Positions 45,756-57,571 of a DNA stretch of 64,000 nucleotides are shown piece after piece. This DNA comes from Bromus sterilis (taxonomy: Eukaryota; Streptophyta; Magnoliopsida; Poales; Poaceae). Both the position numbers and the translations under genes were made by a program. The notes under the pieces are model-generated. The model had not been told where the DNA came from. It was given only the letters and a program-made list of their open reading frames with translations, and ran no database searches. The stretch is taken from positions 293,863,782 through 293,927,781 of the forward strand of contig OX465600.1 of NCBI GenBank assembly GCA_950022295.1, in the 5' to 3' direction. Every line of letters starts with the position of its first letter. Within the stretch, counting starts at the first letter, position 1.

Positions 45756-46653
45756 GAGTAAATCGAGACTCCTGGGAGAGTAAATCGAGACGGCGAAAGC
45801 CTCGGAGCCGGCGAAAGTCTCGGAGCCGACGGTGATGATGTGCTCCATCTCCGCGGCGAAAGACTCGGAGCCGACGGTGAAGGAGATGGCTTCCCTGCGC
45901 AGCAGGGACGGGATGGAAGCGTAGACCGACAAGTAGGCAGGCGAGCCGGAAGTCGACGCCGTGCGCAGGGGGGCGTGGGGGAAGGCGAGGTTGGGGTAGA
46001 AGCCGCTGGAATCAGGCGACTATGTGCCCCCCATGCCGACGGCGTCGAAGGTGAAAAGTTACCGGCGGGGAGGCGACGCTCTGTTGAGTTGGGGGGCAAA
46101 ACTGCGACGCACTAGAGCGGACGGCCTCCGCCGCCGCAAGGGCCTCCCGCAGGTCGCGCTTGGCCACAGCCGCCGCCTCTTGGAAGGCCTCCAGATCCTT
46201 CACCGTGTTCTGCTTGGCGGCCTCCATGCTCTCCCGGAGGAGCTGGGCTTCCAGCCCGCTGCACCGAGAAGCGGACGTCACCTCGCGCACAACTTGTCGG
46301 CCTTCCACCGAGCGTCCGTCCAACCCTCTGGCCTTGGTAGCGGCGCCCTCGGCTTCCTCTGCTTGGGGGGCGGAGCTGGCTCATCGGCGCGGCGAGGGGC
46401 CGCATATTTCTTCTTAGGCGGCGTGGGGCAGATCTGGGGGGAAATGGCGGGAGCTGGGGGCGGGGGGGGGGGTGGATATAAAACGGCGGAAGATGAGTTG
46501 TATCTCGCCGAAAGAGCGGCTTGGGATCGCCGGATCTATTTTCGGCCCAATCCGACGCTAATTGAACTCTTAGGGTGAGGCTGGGCGAATTTCGTCCGTC
46601 CGAAACAAATAACGCCGGCTTGGGGGCCTCTTGGGGCGCGGCTAGAGATGCTC
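45756..46653 (-). mobile_element. Truncated PIF/Harbinger-type element with degenerate ORF
   Basis: The right end reads, on the minus strand, GAGCATCTCTAGCCGCGCC after a TTA flank (46654-46656), which matches grass PIF/Harbinger termini. On the minus strand a degenerate protein follows: PPKKKYAAPRRADEPAPPPK, then a shift and an alanine/glutamate-rich helix (AKQNTVKDLEAFQEAAAVA), then LRREAISFTVGSESF. This resembles the Myb-like/NAM-associated ORF carried by such elements in Triticeae. The left end is cut and is a patchwork of 15-30 bp repeats of 'tcggagccgacggtgatg'. The second ORF and the transposase are missing. Confidence 0.5.
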
Positions 46654-46656
46654 TAA

Positions 46657-46930
46657 CAACAGGCGAACATGGCAGCAACAAATATAATATAAAAATGCTA
46701 CATGTGCATGTGTTTTGTTTGTATCTGGAACACTGGATTGCTGTCCCACACTGCTCCATAGGTTTTACGGAGGAGGCACCTAGGTGATTTGCAGATGCAC
46801 CTGTCGCAAAAGGACGAAACTACAGACCTGCAAGACACTGTGCTAGTAATTAGAGTCTAAACCTGCACCGAATCCCAAGGGTTATGAGTGGCCGAGATAA
46901 CCGGACCGGGACGCACAAATGTCACAGAAC
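46657..46930. other. Start of low-copy island, no gene seen
   Basis: I see no coding region or terminal repeat that I can support. Codon-free and not low complexity. Confidence 0.4.
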
Positions 46931-47668
46931 GTCTTCGGTGCCTATTTATAGAGAGCATCCTCTGGCGTTGAGACTTGAGAGATGGATCAACGATGCATGC
47001 ATTTTCGATTTTTCGGGCCTTTCGGTGTCACAAAATTTCTACAGTTAGTCAAGGCTGGCGAGTGCAGTGGTGGCCGTGCACTCGATCGACGGCGACCCGA
47101 CGCGGCGACCACCGACGAGAGTCTCCGGCCGGTCGTCTCGTCTTGCATGCCGCGCAGGGAGAGATGATTCCCTTGTCCATTTCTCATCGGTTAGGCCGCG
47201 CTTGGAATGATTGTAAGTAATACGGGGGTGTTTATTTTACACTTAGCCGTCATTTGGTGAAGAGATCACAGGAGACTTTCCAGGGAGAAAAATTCTACGT
47301 GCGAGAGTAGTGGAGGGATTAGTTCGCCGCGAACGCTGCCTAGGAGAAATCTCCCGATGTCCCGAGGCGGGGGAGAGAAAGCCTGAAATTTCGGATCAAT
47401 GTGGTTTACAACTTCCCTTTCCACGTGCGTCCAAATGCGACGGCAAAGAACCCAGGGCAACAATTCCACGTGGGGTTCTACCCCGGGAAAATCACGAGGA
47501 TCCTGCAAAACCTCACGAAGTCAACAAGGGCGACATCGTCCCTCGATGGCTAGTGTTTCAAGCCTCACGTCGCTCGTGTCGTCGACAGTCCACTGCCCTC
47601 TTCCTTTGGTATACACTGAACGCCAAATTAGAGCTGCAAAAAAAAAGAGGCTTCGTCGTTAGTCTACA
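46930..47668 (-). repeat. Diverged copy of a promoter-like segment (paralogue of about 58880-59270)
   Basis: A TATA-like box (minus strand CTATAAATAGG, about 46940-46950) and blocks such as 'cagttagtcaaggctggcgagtg', 'ccgacgagag' and 'aaattagagctgcaa' align in order with 58885-59262. A 326-bp stretch at 47195-47520 has no counterpart there and is probably an insertion. No coding region equivalent to the peptide gene at 58633 is found next to this copy. The segment ends at the 3' terminus of the Helitron. Confidence 0.6.
47195..47520. other. 326-bp insertion into the left promoter-like segment
   Basis: The sequence interrupts alignment between 'ggttag' and 'tcaacaagg'. It contains inverted 'ccacgtg' motifs (47420, 47466) but no clear terminal inverted repeat or target duplication, so its class is unknown. 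Confidence 0.35.
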
Positions 47669-47697
47669 CTAGATGACCCGTTGCGCCGATGGCGCAA
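47669..47697 (-). other. Helitron 3' terminus: hairpin plus CTAG
   Basis: On the minus strand TTGCGCC, loop ATC, GGCGCAA (47691-47697 with 47681-47687) forms a 7-bp perfect stem. Eight bases (cgggtcat) separate it from the terminal CTAG (47669-47672). The next host base is T. Confidence 0.85.
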
Positions 47698-47699
47698 AG

Positions 47700-48969
47700 G
47701 GCGAAGGCAAACCATGCTTGTTAGAATATTTAGGCAAAGATTGTAACATAATAAAAAAGATATTCAAACATTAATTCATTACACAGCGTTCTAAAAAGAC
47801 CATGAGATAAGTTTGCAATAGCTTATTCACTTTGCTTTTAAGAAGCAAGTTACACAAGAAGATTTGGGCATTCAATCTGCGGTGAGCAAGGCATGTAGCG
47901 ATAAAGATTCGGTAGGGTCGTCGCCGCATGTGCCATCGGTATCGAAAATGACAAATACCCAGCACAAACATAATCCGGTGAAATATCCACACCTGTAATC
48001 AAACATATATCATAATCACTACAAAATATGGACTCATCACATAAGCATATGTAAGTTAGCTTCACTCCAACACAATATCCCAGCTCGTATATACTTTATC
48101 ACATTAAATCCTAACACATGATAATTGGTGATGAAATCTGAGAATATAAGTCTTGAGCTATCCACCCAAGCCCATACACAATTTTTTGTCAAACATGGTA
48201 GAACCCACTTTAATATTTTCATATGATTTAATATACAAATCAAAATCTAACAAATGATATGTGTTTAAGCATCTCCAGAACAGCCTCTAAAACTTTCATG
48301 TTGTAACTTTATTTTAATTCAACTTCTAACAGGGCCTAACCTCACATATGAAAATATTGTACCCAGGAAACTATATTTCTGGACAGCAACTAAATAGATG
48401 GCTGCTCTCAAACAGTAAGTCCAAACAACGCATATAAGTTATCTAAAGAAACCTTGGAACTTTCTCTACAACTTACGTATAGAGGCCAACTCAAAATTCT
48501 GGGCATAACCAACTCATTTTTAAGCTACAAGCTTGCTGTCCAAAACTGACAGGTACCGCCGTTTTTTAAATGAAAAAAGTTCAGTTTGCAGTGAGAGATA
48601 CCCAACGCTTCAGATTTCTGTTTGAGGGTAACCAACACCTTGCAATATCTCTCATAGGTGGCTATTATCCCTAACTGATTTGGTTAATCATAGGAACTAA
48701 CCTTGAGAAGGTCCAGACTGGGTGTCAAAACGAAATACGTAGGTACAAGCCTAGAAATCACCAACAACTTGCTAATTGGTTAAGGGATCTCCTGCATCAA
48801 AATCCTCTAACCATCATTCCTATTTTTTTTATCATGCAAAAAGATCAAAGTCAATTGTTCGAGAATTACAGTTCCTAAGGTTTCATCAGAAACTTGCAGT
48901 GCTTAAGGTTTCATTAGCAGTGTGTTGTTGCCCTACAAAGCAGATTTAACATCAACCAAGGGCACTTAC
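47700..48969 (-). other. Helitron interior, AT-rich intron-like sequence
   Basis: I see no recognisable coding exon in this stretch. It follows the receptor-kinase exon's splice donor and reads like captured intron. Confidence 0.45.
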
Positions 48970-49085
48970 CACGAAAGTGTTCTGTTAGTGTTCCGTTGTG
49001 CATGAACTCATACACAAGTATGCTCTTCCTGTCTTGTTCAGCAAACTCTTTCACTGGATTCTTCATCTTCTCTTCTGTCTCAAAT
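48970..49085 (-). pseudogene. Captured receptor-like kinase exon in the Helitron
   Basis: A 116-bp exon is bounded by tgtcag on its 5' side and a strong donor (g/gtaagtg) on its 3' side. It encodes SILVYEFMHNGTLTEHFRG, the subdomain V hinge of plant leucine-rich-repeat receptor kinases (LVYEFMHNGTL is diagnostic). The preceding residues VKEFAEQDRK are less typical. No ATP-binding loop or catalytic loop exon is found nearby, so it is an isolated piece. Confidence 0.5.
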
Positions 49086-49099
49086 CTGACACATAAATC

Positions 49100-50607
49100 A
49101 AAATCAGATATATGAGAGTCTGCAAGGTAAAGAAGAGCACTGCATATTGTTTTGTCTTGAGGCACATCTTTGGTAGTGTTCCTACAGTTAGTTGTCTGTT
49201 ATTTATTTTAGAGATTATAAGCAATTTTGTATTTTCTGGGAATAAAAATTATAAGTTGCTGGCCTATGTCTTCGCATACATGTAATCTGGGGCATTACAG
49301 AGACCTGGGAAGATAAATGTATAATTCTCAACTGTGCTTCAACTTTGGAAGCTCAAATATATATCATACGTAGAAATTAATGCATTCTTGAAGAGATGAA
49401 AAGGCCAGGGCTATCATGTTTTATCAATATGGAAATTCCTCACAATATAACATAAAGTGTATATGAATGTTTTCTTTGCATATCTATTGGATTGAAGGGT
49501 GCAGAAGACATAGCCATTAGCAAGAGTAGTAGCCTACTTCAGCAGAGCACACTTAATTTTCAGAGATAGAGCTAAAACCAAGACACCAAGGAATTGAACG
49601 AAGTGATTCTTTAAGTTAAGTCTACCCGGGATTGAAGGTGGAATATTCTGTTATGTTTACTGGGAAGTAATCTCACACACATGCCCACTATTTTGTTAGG
49701 CAAAGAAAACATATCCAACAAATCAAGCACTACAGAGAATCCCTCATCTGGGTCAACTAACCATCGTCTAAAGCAAAAATAGTCAAATATGCCACCAATT
49801 TGCATCTACTTTCATGTTCTAAATATCATGCAAGGTGCTGAATGCCATCAAACATGAGAAAACTCTCATGGCATGCTTGTCTCTGGAATTAAACATATAA
49901 ACTTGTGGTGACATCTGCTGTTATGCTTTTGTCTCTGGCTATTATGTTTTATGAATATATATTTATGCGGATATTTGAAATGTTAACACTTGGTCAGAGC
50001 CAGGTTACATCCAATATAAATCTAACCAGGTGAGGCGAAATAGAATAAAAAGATGATGAGGTATACTTTTCTCCTCTTCATGTTTCTTTCGCCTCCAATT
50101 CTCTGCAAGTCTTCTCTTTTCCCCTTTTGCTTGTCCATGTTCACACAAATCTGACAGTATACAAACAAAAGCAACTAATGTATGAACTACCCACATAAGA
50201 TACAAACTTGGATTATGGTTGTGAATACTGTAAATAGTCTATAGAAACCTAACTTCCTGCCCAGAATCTTGAAGAACTTGACCTTTGAAAATGACTTCCA
50301 AATAGAGTAAAACTGGGCTTTGTCAGCACGAGAGATCAATGCAATACTGCAGCCAGCCAATGATATACGCGATGTCCTTCGACTCATGTGGATATAAATC
50401 TAAGAGGATAGACAAGCATTTAATAACTCTAGTTAGCTTGGTATATATTTAGGAATAGTATAGGTTCGAGAAATAAATTGTGCACTTACATCATCACTTC
50501 AGTGTGGCAGTTGATAATGGATAACAGTTCAAACATTAGAGAGACCAGAACCTGATAATGTACACTGATAAATCAGAAGAATAAACATAAACAAACATCA
50601 TACTTAC
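49100..50607 (-). other. Helitron interior with unrecognised exon-like stretches
   Basis: Minus-strand stretches near 50387-50187 (MSRRTSRISLAGCSIALI...), 50130-50060 (basic, EKRRLAENWRRKKHEEE) and 49800-49660 look exon-like but I cannot assign them. The rest resembles intron. Confidence 0.35.
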
Positions 50608-50891
50608 CTGGGCTGATCTGGGACTTCCCTTATGAACAAAAATGCATTGGGAAGAATATTCAGTGCTCCATCTGAATTTGCTTCAAACAGACCACAAAAT
50701 TTTCTCTCCTCTTTCTCAAACAAAAACAGAAGCATACCATCTCTGATCTTCCTTATGAATGATATAGCCAGGAAGGTAAAAAAGTTTCTCCTTGAAACTC
50801 TCCAGCTTAGTCACATGATCGCAGAGGATAATGGCACAGGCATATACGCCAGGTATATTGAATATGTTCAGTTTGTGGTGTGGCAGATTCC
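50608..50891 (-). pseudogene. Captured DCD-domain exon in the Helitron
   Basis: The minus strand encodes VYACAIILCDHVTKLESF, then KEKLFYLPGY. After a one-base shift near 50750 it continues GMLLFLFEKEERKFCGLFEA and SDGALNILPNAF. This follows the pattern of the plant DCD (development and cell death) domain: a small-residue start, 'LFGLP', 'G..LFLF', 'HG.FEA.S.G..NI.P.AF'. The exon ends with a good donor (ag/gtaag). The frameshift and isolation mark it as a non-functional capture. Confidence 0.5.
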
Positions 50892-53153
50892 TTTAAAGAA
50901 AAAGAAAGAGACGATGAGAAAATTCACCCGTACCCAAAACATTCAGAGAACACAAGCAGTTGTTAACTTCTAACAGCAAAGGTGGAAAATAATTAACTAT
51001 GGTCAGATACTCACATTACTATAACTTGACTCAAATTAATAATGATCGAGCTCCGAAGACTCAACAGTGATAGGATAAACTAAAGGACAGTAAAGAAGGT
51101 TGTGGTGTGTTGCCTGCTCCATCTGTAGCATGGCAATTGACTTGTCTAAATATGTATACGCACAAAAGGATACCCCAATCAACCCCCTAATAGATAATGT
51201 AATATTTCAAGCGGCATAAAAATGTTTTCCACGATTAATACAATTTAATTAGAGGATATGTTTTCAGTAGGTGCTTACTGTGGATGGAGTCGGCAGCCTT
51301 GCAAAGGTTGTCAAATAATGGCACATACAGGTAATCTCTAATTGGTAGTACCAGCAATCACATGAGACTAAAATCAAGAAGATTATTTAAGTTATGTGCT
51401 ATTAAAAGCTTCATACAAAGACAACAACAAAGGTAATGATTGCAAAGAAAACCACTCCTATTTGTTTGTACATTGTAACCCAACAAGAAATAAAAATAAT
51501 AAATATTTCTTAGAATATATGCTAGCACTATTTCTGTATTTGCAAACTAATACAAACAGGAGCAGACCGAGCCGCCACTAAACGCGAGGTTGTGGTTGAA
51601 TTTCCAGTCTATTTTTTTTGTTTACTGCTCAAGTTCTCATTGACAGTCTGCTGGGACATAGGACCAAGCTCAATGAGTTCTTATGTTAAACAATTTCCAT
51701 AGTTAATTTGACAAAGGACCAAGCCAGTATGTTAAAGTTGGTCATAAGTGGTTTTCTTCGCGTTACCTGGTCAGGGAACACAGATAATCACTGATGTCTC
51801 TCGTGACAACCCGAGGGTTCCACAACACATTTGGATATTCACTGGTGACTCGTGCTAATCACATTCTGTATGGGCAGCCTGCAAAGTTTCAGATTTCCAA
51901 CATACCTGCATCATTTGAAATGCACCAGAGCATTAAAAATAGTCTAATCATGTAAAGAAAATGTAAAGGAAGATACCTACACTGGCTTGAACTGAACAAT
52001 GTACATTTAGTAATTTACTCAAGCTAAACAAACGGGGACCTACCGACAATAAAATATTTAGAGGGGGAAACAATCAACAAAGCAAGAAGAAAATACTGGC
52101 CACAACAGAACTTCTACTTTCCAAATATAAAATTTTATTTTGTTTACTAAAGATATATATTTTAGATTCTTCAACAAGAAAGAGAATGATGTAAAAAGCA
52201 AGCGATTCTTACGGCAAGCTGTTTTTCTATATTCAAGGGCAGAGAATATTATAAGTAATAATGAATTCTTTAAACAGATTTACAGTTACTTCATGAAGAT
52301 ATTTCCAAAATAAACTTGCAATTTTTTTCTACACATTGCATTATCCGCTCATAATTCTCGTCCAGGTCATCAGAAGATGCCACACAAACAGCTTTTGCAT
52401 ACCTATGGCAAGGCGAAGGACAACGACAACAATAGTCAGATTTCTGAAATTAGAGTGCGCCAAAAATAATAATTTCAAACTGTAAACAGGAAAGGCCAAC
52501 AGATGATCTCTTAATTCGCTAGGAATCACAAATCCCAAAAGTTTGACAGAATCAAGGATGCCTATTCCTATTTAACAGGAAACACAAAATCAATTCTCCT
52601 AGCACTTGAAACTCACAAATAGGACTAATCAATTAATCCGCACACCATATATATAGACCGACGGTGCAGCAAGCTAGATAAAAAAATACATAATACATAA
52701 GAACCCGAGCATCAATAGCCTAAAAATGAACCCCAGACTACCAGTCACAAGGTCAGCAACTGCAACAGTTATGAAAATGCATTCAATTAATTAAAAGCAA
52801 GAACAGTAGACCTCACATATGAATCAGAAATTAGAATGAACGGGAAGGAAGATGACCAGCGCAAATATGGAGGCGGCAAGGTGGCAATTATTATACCTTC
52901 AGACCGTGGCTTTTACACGAGCTGCAATTCTGTTATCGATCCAGTATCATGATTACGTATGTGCTTACACCTACAAGCATACAACAACGTCCACCTTGCT
53001 TTGCCTATATACCACTGCTCTTCCTCTTACGAAAATAAAATTCTGTAGACATATAAATAAATAACAAGACAGTAAGTGAGGCTGTGAGCAGGGTAAGAAG
53101 GTGAAATGGGATGAAGCAAAGAAAATAAAGAAACTCAACAGAAAATTGACCCA
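50892..53153 (-). other. Helitron interior, intron-like sequence
   Basis: AT-rich with many short frames. One minus-strand stretch near 52330-52420 (YAKAVCVASSDDLDENYERI) may be another exon fragment but I do not recognise it. Confidence 0.35.
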
Positions 53154-53834
53154 TCAATCTGGTGCCGTGCACGACGCGCCATGGCCTCTCCGGGGCCGCT
53201 TCCTTCGCTGAGACATGGAGCACTCCTGCTGGTAAGATTCACATAGCAATCTTAACCTCCCTAAGTCATACTTGTCTGCTGCCGCCAACAACTTTGCCGC
53301 CAAAGTATCAAAAATAGAGCCCATGGAGCTTGATGAATCCAACTCATAATCATCAACGAGGGTATCTCTGTAGATGAAATATAACATGGCCTGGAAGGAG
53401 TATTCACATATAGTAAGTACTTGCTCCCAGGTTATAATGGAAGACTTGCTAACAAACGAAATAGATACACACCTTGAAAACCTTTGGCTCCATATCAGCA
53501 AAAACTATCTCTTTCAGATATTTATTCCCACAAACCTCATTCTTCTCTCCTTCTGATTCATCATCTAAATTCAGAAGAACGTGCAGCCAACACCAATTTA
53601 TGGGCATGAAACCTCTATCCACTCACATTAAGAATAACATCAACCCCTCCATTACTGTCCAAAAGAGAACCGAAGTGGTAGCCAATATCAGAGCCTGGAA
53701 CCAGAATGGAGTGTGGTCTGGAATAATTAATAGTTGACACCACAACACCCACAGCGCAATTTATCTTCAAGCAATCATCTTTAAGAAAGTCCGATGTCTC
53801 AAGAGCAGTTCGCCGAAAGAACCATTTGTAACCC
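53154..53834 (-). pseudogene. Captured MATH-BTB (BPM-type) gene fragment in the Helitron
   Basis: Two exons are visible. The first (53834-53473) encodes the end of the MATH domain and start of the BTB: FFRRTALETSDFLKDDCL, VVVSTINYSRPHSI, then FHAHKLVLAARS. A TAG and a small deletion interrupt it. The second (53390 to about 53230) encodes FIYRDTLVDDYELDSSSSMG and AAKLLAAADKYDLGRLRLLC, the BTB core. Splice sites are canonical. MATH-BTB proteins recruit substrates to CUL3 ubiquitin ligases. The first MATH exon and the BACK-like C terminus are missing, so this cannot be functional. Confidence 0.82.
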
Positions 53835-54470
53835 CTGAACCGAAGAATAAATATCAAAATCCAGAGACTGTTAAAAATACTTTATTAAGGAACACACATC
53901 TATACTTAAAGATTTCATGGGTTGGTAGTTACATCATATTGAAGATTCATAGTATTTTGTATCGAGAAAAAGGAAATTCCAGATGCCGCTGGCAAGCAGA
54001 TTTTTCAACAAAATAGAACAATCTAAATTACCACATAACAAATTGTTGTGCAAAATATAACTCAGCCAGGATGAAAAAATATGAGCACTATTACTCGTCG
54101 TTTTTTCTTTCTACTCAATTCATAAAATTGGTTGCTTCAAACTTAAAAATTGTTGGGAATACACATATAGCTTTGTAGGCATGTGAAAAAGAAAATATTT
54201 ATCTGGATAACAAGCCCTCAATGAGAGGGATACCTGACAAAACATGCCATTGAAAGGCTCACCTTGCTGTTGAGGAGGCAGTGGCGTAGTAGGGGTGCGT
54301 TTGGTTGGAGGGATAGCCTGCGAAGGACAGGGATAGCCCAGTTTTAAAGGGATACCAGCCAGGGAAGCCAAGCAAAAGCCTCGCTGCTCTTTTCCCCCAC
54401 ATCCTTCCTCCTCACTCTCACCTGCTACTCCACAGCAACCATGAAGACCACCCCAACGCTGCTCTTGTAT
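53835..54470 (-). other. Helitron interior with a possible MITE fragment
   Basis: No exon is recognised. At about 54290-54360 'ggggtgcgtttggttgg' resembles the start of a grass MITE, but no matching end was found. Confidence 0.3.
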
Positions 54471-55060
54471 GGCTAATCTGAAGAGAAAAAAAGAGAGGAG
54501 AGAAAGGAGAGGGAGCCGCAATGAGGAAGAGAAAGGAGAGGGAAGCAGGACGACGAGGTACCAACACTGGTGTTGCGGTGTGGTGGCTGGTCCGGCGGCC
54601 AGAGCTCCGGGCGGCGCGAAGGAGGAGCTCCCCCTGCCTCCTCTTCGCCTGCGCCAACCGCCGCCGCCGCTGTGGGCCTTCTCCTCCCGCGACCCCCGCC
54701 GTCAGGTCGCCGGTCGTCCAATCCGCCGTCGAGACGAGCGCCGCGGTCGCCGCCGTCCGGGCTGTGGTCCTCCTCGGCCCCGTAGGCCTGGGCGCCCGCC
54801 GTCCGAGGCCCCCGGCCGGCGACCGCGACGTCCACGGCCGCGCCTGGATGGATCGAGAACGTAGCGGCGCCCCGCTGCTGCACCTCGAGCGCCGACGAGA
54901 GAAGGCGGCGGAGCGAGAGCAGGGGAGGCGAGTTGGCGCAGAGAGAGAAGAGGGGCTCGAGGACGGAGAGGATTGCGCTAGGTTTTCGGGAGAGGATTGG
55001 TCCTTTGCTCTCGTCGAGGATTGGTCCTGAACAGCCCACCTCCAGCCAATGATTCACATA
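54470..55060 (-). other. GC-rich, probably captured 5' exon or promoter in the Helitron
   Basis: A CpG-rich block with open frames on both strands (for example plus 54521-55030, minus 55057-54473). Composition is that of a grass first exon. I recognise no domain, and the two-strand openness comes from GC bias. It could be the captured start of a gene giving a promoter to the chimeric unit. Confidence 0.35.
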
Positions 55061-55377
55061 GGTTGCAGCAAACCATCCCTCTGATCGATGGCCCCCGTAG
55101 GCACAAGACCCTACCCGTCATCTCTTCTGAACCAGTTATAGACGTAAAAAAACAACGAACGGTTGACCAGATGCCAGCAGACAAAAAACCACTGTTTGCA
55201 CTCGATCCAGCGGTCAAAAACGACGGGCGCTCGCAAGTGCCTCCGCTATGCGGGTAGCACAGCAAGATTTATAGTAGAGAATGCGCTTACACTATTACAC
55301 CGACGTGTGTCTGTCAAGGGTCATCAATCGGGAGTATTCATACATTCATAGAAAACAGACCTTTGGTCCTATCCTGA

Positions 55378-55520
55378 TTAGAGCATTAGTCTCGGTTCAC
55401 GTGAAACTCTTTTGTCTCGATTTTTAATTTAACCGGGACTAATAGTCGAGATGACCATTAGTCCCGATTGAGTTGTCCCAGTTGAAGAATCGGGACTAAA
55501 GCCCTTTTAGAAAGACATGC
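55378..55520. mobile_element. Small CACTA-like/MITE fragment with 'tagtcccga' motifs
   Basis: Inverted 'attagtctcggtt' and 'aatcgggactaa' motifs surround internal 'aaccgggactaat' and 'ttagtcccgatt', forming a fold-back. The motifs resemble the subterminal repeats of CACTA1. No CACTA terminus or duplication is seen. Confidence 0.4.
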
Positions 55521-55589
55521 ATATGTGACATGCTTAGTGTACTTTTTTTTGTTCTTTTCCTAGTGTCCTCATCCTAGGAGCATCCTTGC

Positions 55590-55850
55590 CACCACCTATA
55601 TAAGGTAGCAAGATGCCCACGGTTGGGGGTTGGATTCATTAGCACCACTTCACTAGCTAGCCATTCATCTATCCATCACTTAGCAGCTCGGCTAGGAGCA
55701 AACATACAGCTCAAGGAGCACTCTCTGTACAGATATATGGCTATAGTTCAGACATGCAGGAGTAGAGGCTTTATCTCTACGGAGAGCTCCGAACATGGGT
55801 ATTTCGTTGTGTGCTTGTACCAAAACCCGTCTGAAGCGCCGTAAAATGCT
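55590..55850 (+). CDS. Possible small transcription unit with 73-aa frame, unrecognised
   Basis: A TATA-like box (TATATAAGG, about 55597-55606) is followed by a leader and a frame at 55623-55844 (MGVGFISTTSLASHSS...). The ATG lies too close to the TATA box to be a good start, and no domain is visible. It may be leader sequence of a decayed gene. Confidence 0.2.
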
Positions 55851-55998
55851 CAATGTCCCTCTTTAGCCATCCCCATGACATCTGCCGTTACATACGACGA
55901 CACACGGTTTCAAGCATATGGAACGACTCACAATATCATTTACAATTGCCTAAAGAAAAGAAAATTGGGTATTATGTTCAACACATGGTTCTGCATAT

Positions 55999-56930
55999 CT
56001 AATCTAGTACGATCTGGTTTGTAGATGAGCTGATTTGCGAAGTTAGAGACAACAGTACAGGAAGGGCCCCGCCGCGGCCACCTCTCGCCTCCCCACCCCA
56101 GCTCCTCCTCTCTCGCATCGCCTGGGCAAAGCCCTTTGCGCTGACCGGCGGTAGTACCCCTTCTTCATTCCCGTCCACGTCGACATAGCGCGGGATACAA
56201 CGACGTACGAGGAACGCGGCACTCGTGCGGGGCATCGCGGCGGGAGCACGTGTGGCCGGGCCTCCGGCGTGGCATTGCAACGGCGGCTACGTAGGTGTCT
56301 GGCGGCTCTCGATGGTGGTCATCGAGGCCTCGTTGTGCGTGCATGCTCACGGAGTTGGGTGCGTCGGGCGGTTGTGTGTTGTGTGGGTGGCGTTCGGATC
56401 TGAGACTGCGGCTTGGATATCTTGCTGGAGATGGAAGATGCGTGTGGGACTGGGTCTCTGGTCAGATCTGATTTAGCCGGTGCTGTCTGCTCACTGCATG
56501 GCGAAGATCGGTGTCGGTTCCATGCACACGAAGTTGGATGAAGGATTTGAGCAGATCCGGATGAAAAGCCCAAAATGGTTTCCCGATGGCGGGGCAACAT
56601 CCAACGACGACTCGGATTGGACCCTGCCGTAGCGGTTCCCAGTTAGTCTTGCGACATCCATGGCCAATGTAGGATTGACCAACACCACCCGACGACGACA
56701 AAGCAGGGTCGGTAGGGTCGAGTATGCGGGGATGCGTCTGACACTCCATTGGTTTTGTATTTATTGCAATTGTGATCGCCAGGAAGGTGGATTTGGACTG
56801 ATCCATATATCCGCTCTGTCAGACTGTTAAATCATTTGATGAAGTTCATCGTATGCATCGCTCAAGGCAGAGATCGAGGGTACTCCAACTTTTCTAAAAA
56901 AATAAAAAATAAAATACAACCACAAGAAGT
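55999..56930 (+). mobile_element. Retroposon-like remnant with A-rich tail
   Basis: GC-rich sequence at 56040-56480 gives way to a T-rich then A-rich end (cttttctaaaaaaataaaaa near 56890-56915). A block at 56660-56725 ('caacaccacccgacgacg...cagggtcggtagggtcgag') recurs at about 58450-58520, so the family is dispersed here. No reverse transcriptase or target duplication was found. Confidence 0.35.
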
Positions 56931-57099
56931 GCTCAAGCACATCTCTCCAGGTCGTCTGACATTTACCGCTAATGATCTCCCTCTTGACCTTTATGTCGAC
57001 ATGTCAATGGTGACATATCATTTATAACGGTTTTAAAGTCATGTATAGGTAGTGTATACTTCAAATTACCGCATTTTGTTAGGAGGAATCATTATCTTA

Positions 57100-57436
57100 A
57101 AGCAACTCTAGCAGATGCGTCAAATTCGTGTATTGCAAATATCGCTCTAAATTGCATCTAAACCGTATCTAAATTACTCGCCGGAGTTGGGGTTGGATGC
57201 GGCAGAGGGGGAGAAGGTTGCGATGACAGGGAGGGGATGGAATGGAAGACGCCAATCCTATCCCCCTCGCCCCATAGATATAGCGGCTCGAAGAGAAATA
57301 TGCGGATCGTCCGTAAAATATTTACGGGCCGCGCGGGATTTGGCGGCTCTATTCTGGCCGAAAAGTCGCCCGTCCGTAAAAAAAATCCGTATATATACGA
57401 ACCGGCGGTGGGATGACGCATCTGCTAGAGTTGCTC
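57100..57436. mobile_element. Tourist-like (PIF/Harbinger) MITE
   Basis: Terminal inverted repeats of about 24 bp, AAGCAACTCTAGCAGATGCG on the left and its complement CGCATCTGCTAGAGTTGCTC on the right, enclose 337 bp. The 3-bp duplication TTA is present on both sides (57097-57099, 57437-57439). It has no coding capacity and relies on a Harbinger transposase in trans. Confidence 0.85.
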
Positions 57437-57571
57437 TTATATTGAACATGTATCATGAGTTGAATTCTTTTTGCTTAGAGCTTGCTTTCACCAACATTAC
57501 CTGGCTTTACCACCAATACAATATCCTTGTAAGGTAAGGATGCATAGTGCATTAGTGCTATAACCTGCAGC

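Larger units (their letters stand above)
47669..55280 (-). mobile_element. 7.6-kb gene-capturing Helitron
   Basis: On the minus strand the element begins TCTCTACTATAAATC at 55280 and ends at 47669 with a GC-rich hairpin, eight bases, then CTAG followed by host T. These are the defining ends of plant Helitrons (5' TC, 3' hairpin plus CTRR, insertion before T). The base before the 5' end is T rather than the usual A. There are no terminal inverted repeats or target duplication, as expected. It has no RepHel gene and is non-autonomous. Inside, on the same strand, are pieces of a MATH-BTB gene, a DCD-domain gene and a receptor kinase, with introns retained. All three are broken. Confidence 0.78.

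Noticed and set aside
54473..55057. Long frames on both strands in the GC-rich block of the Helitron
   Set aside because: Both strands are equally open and neither shows a recognisable domain. I list it only as a probable captured first exon or promoter.
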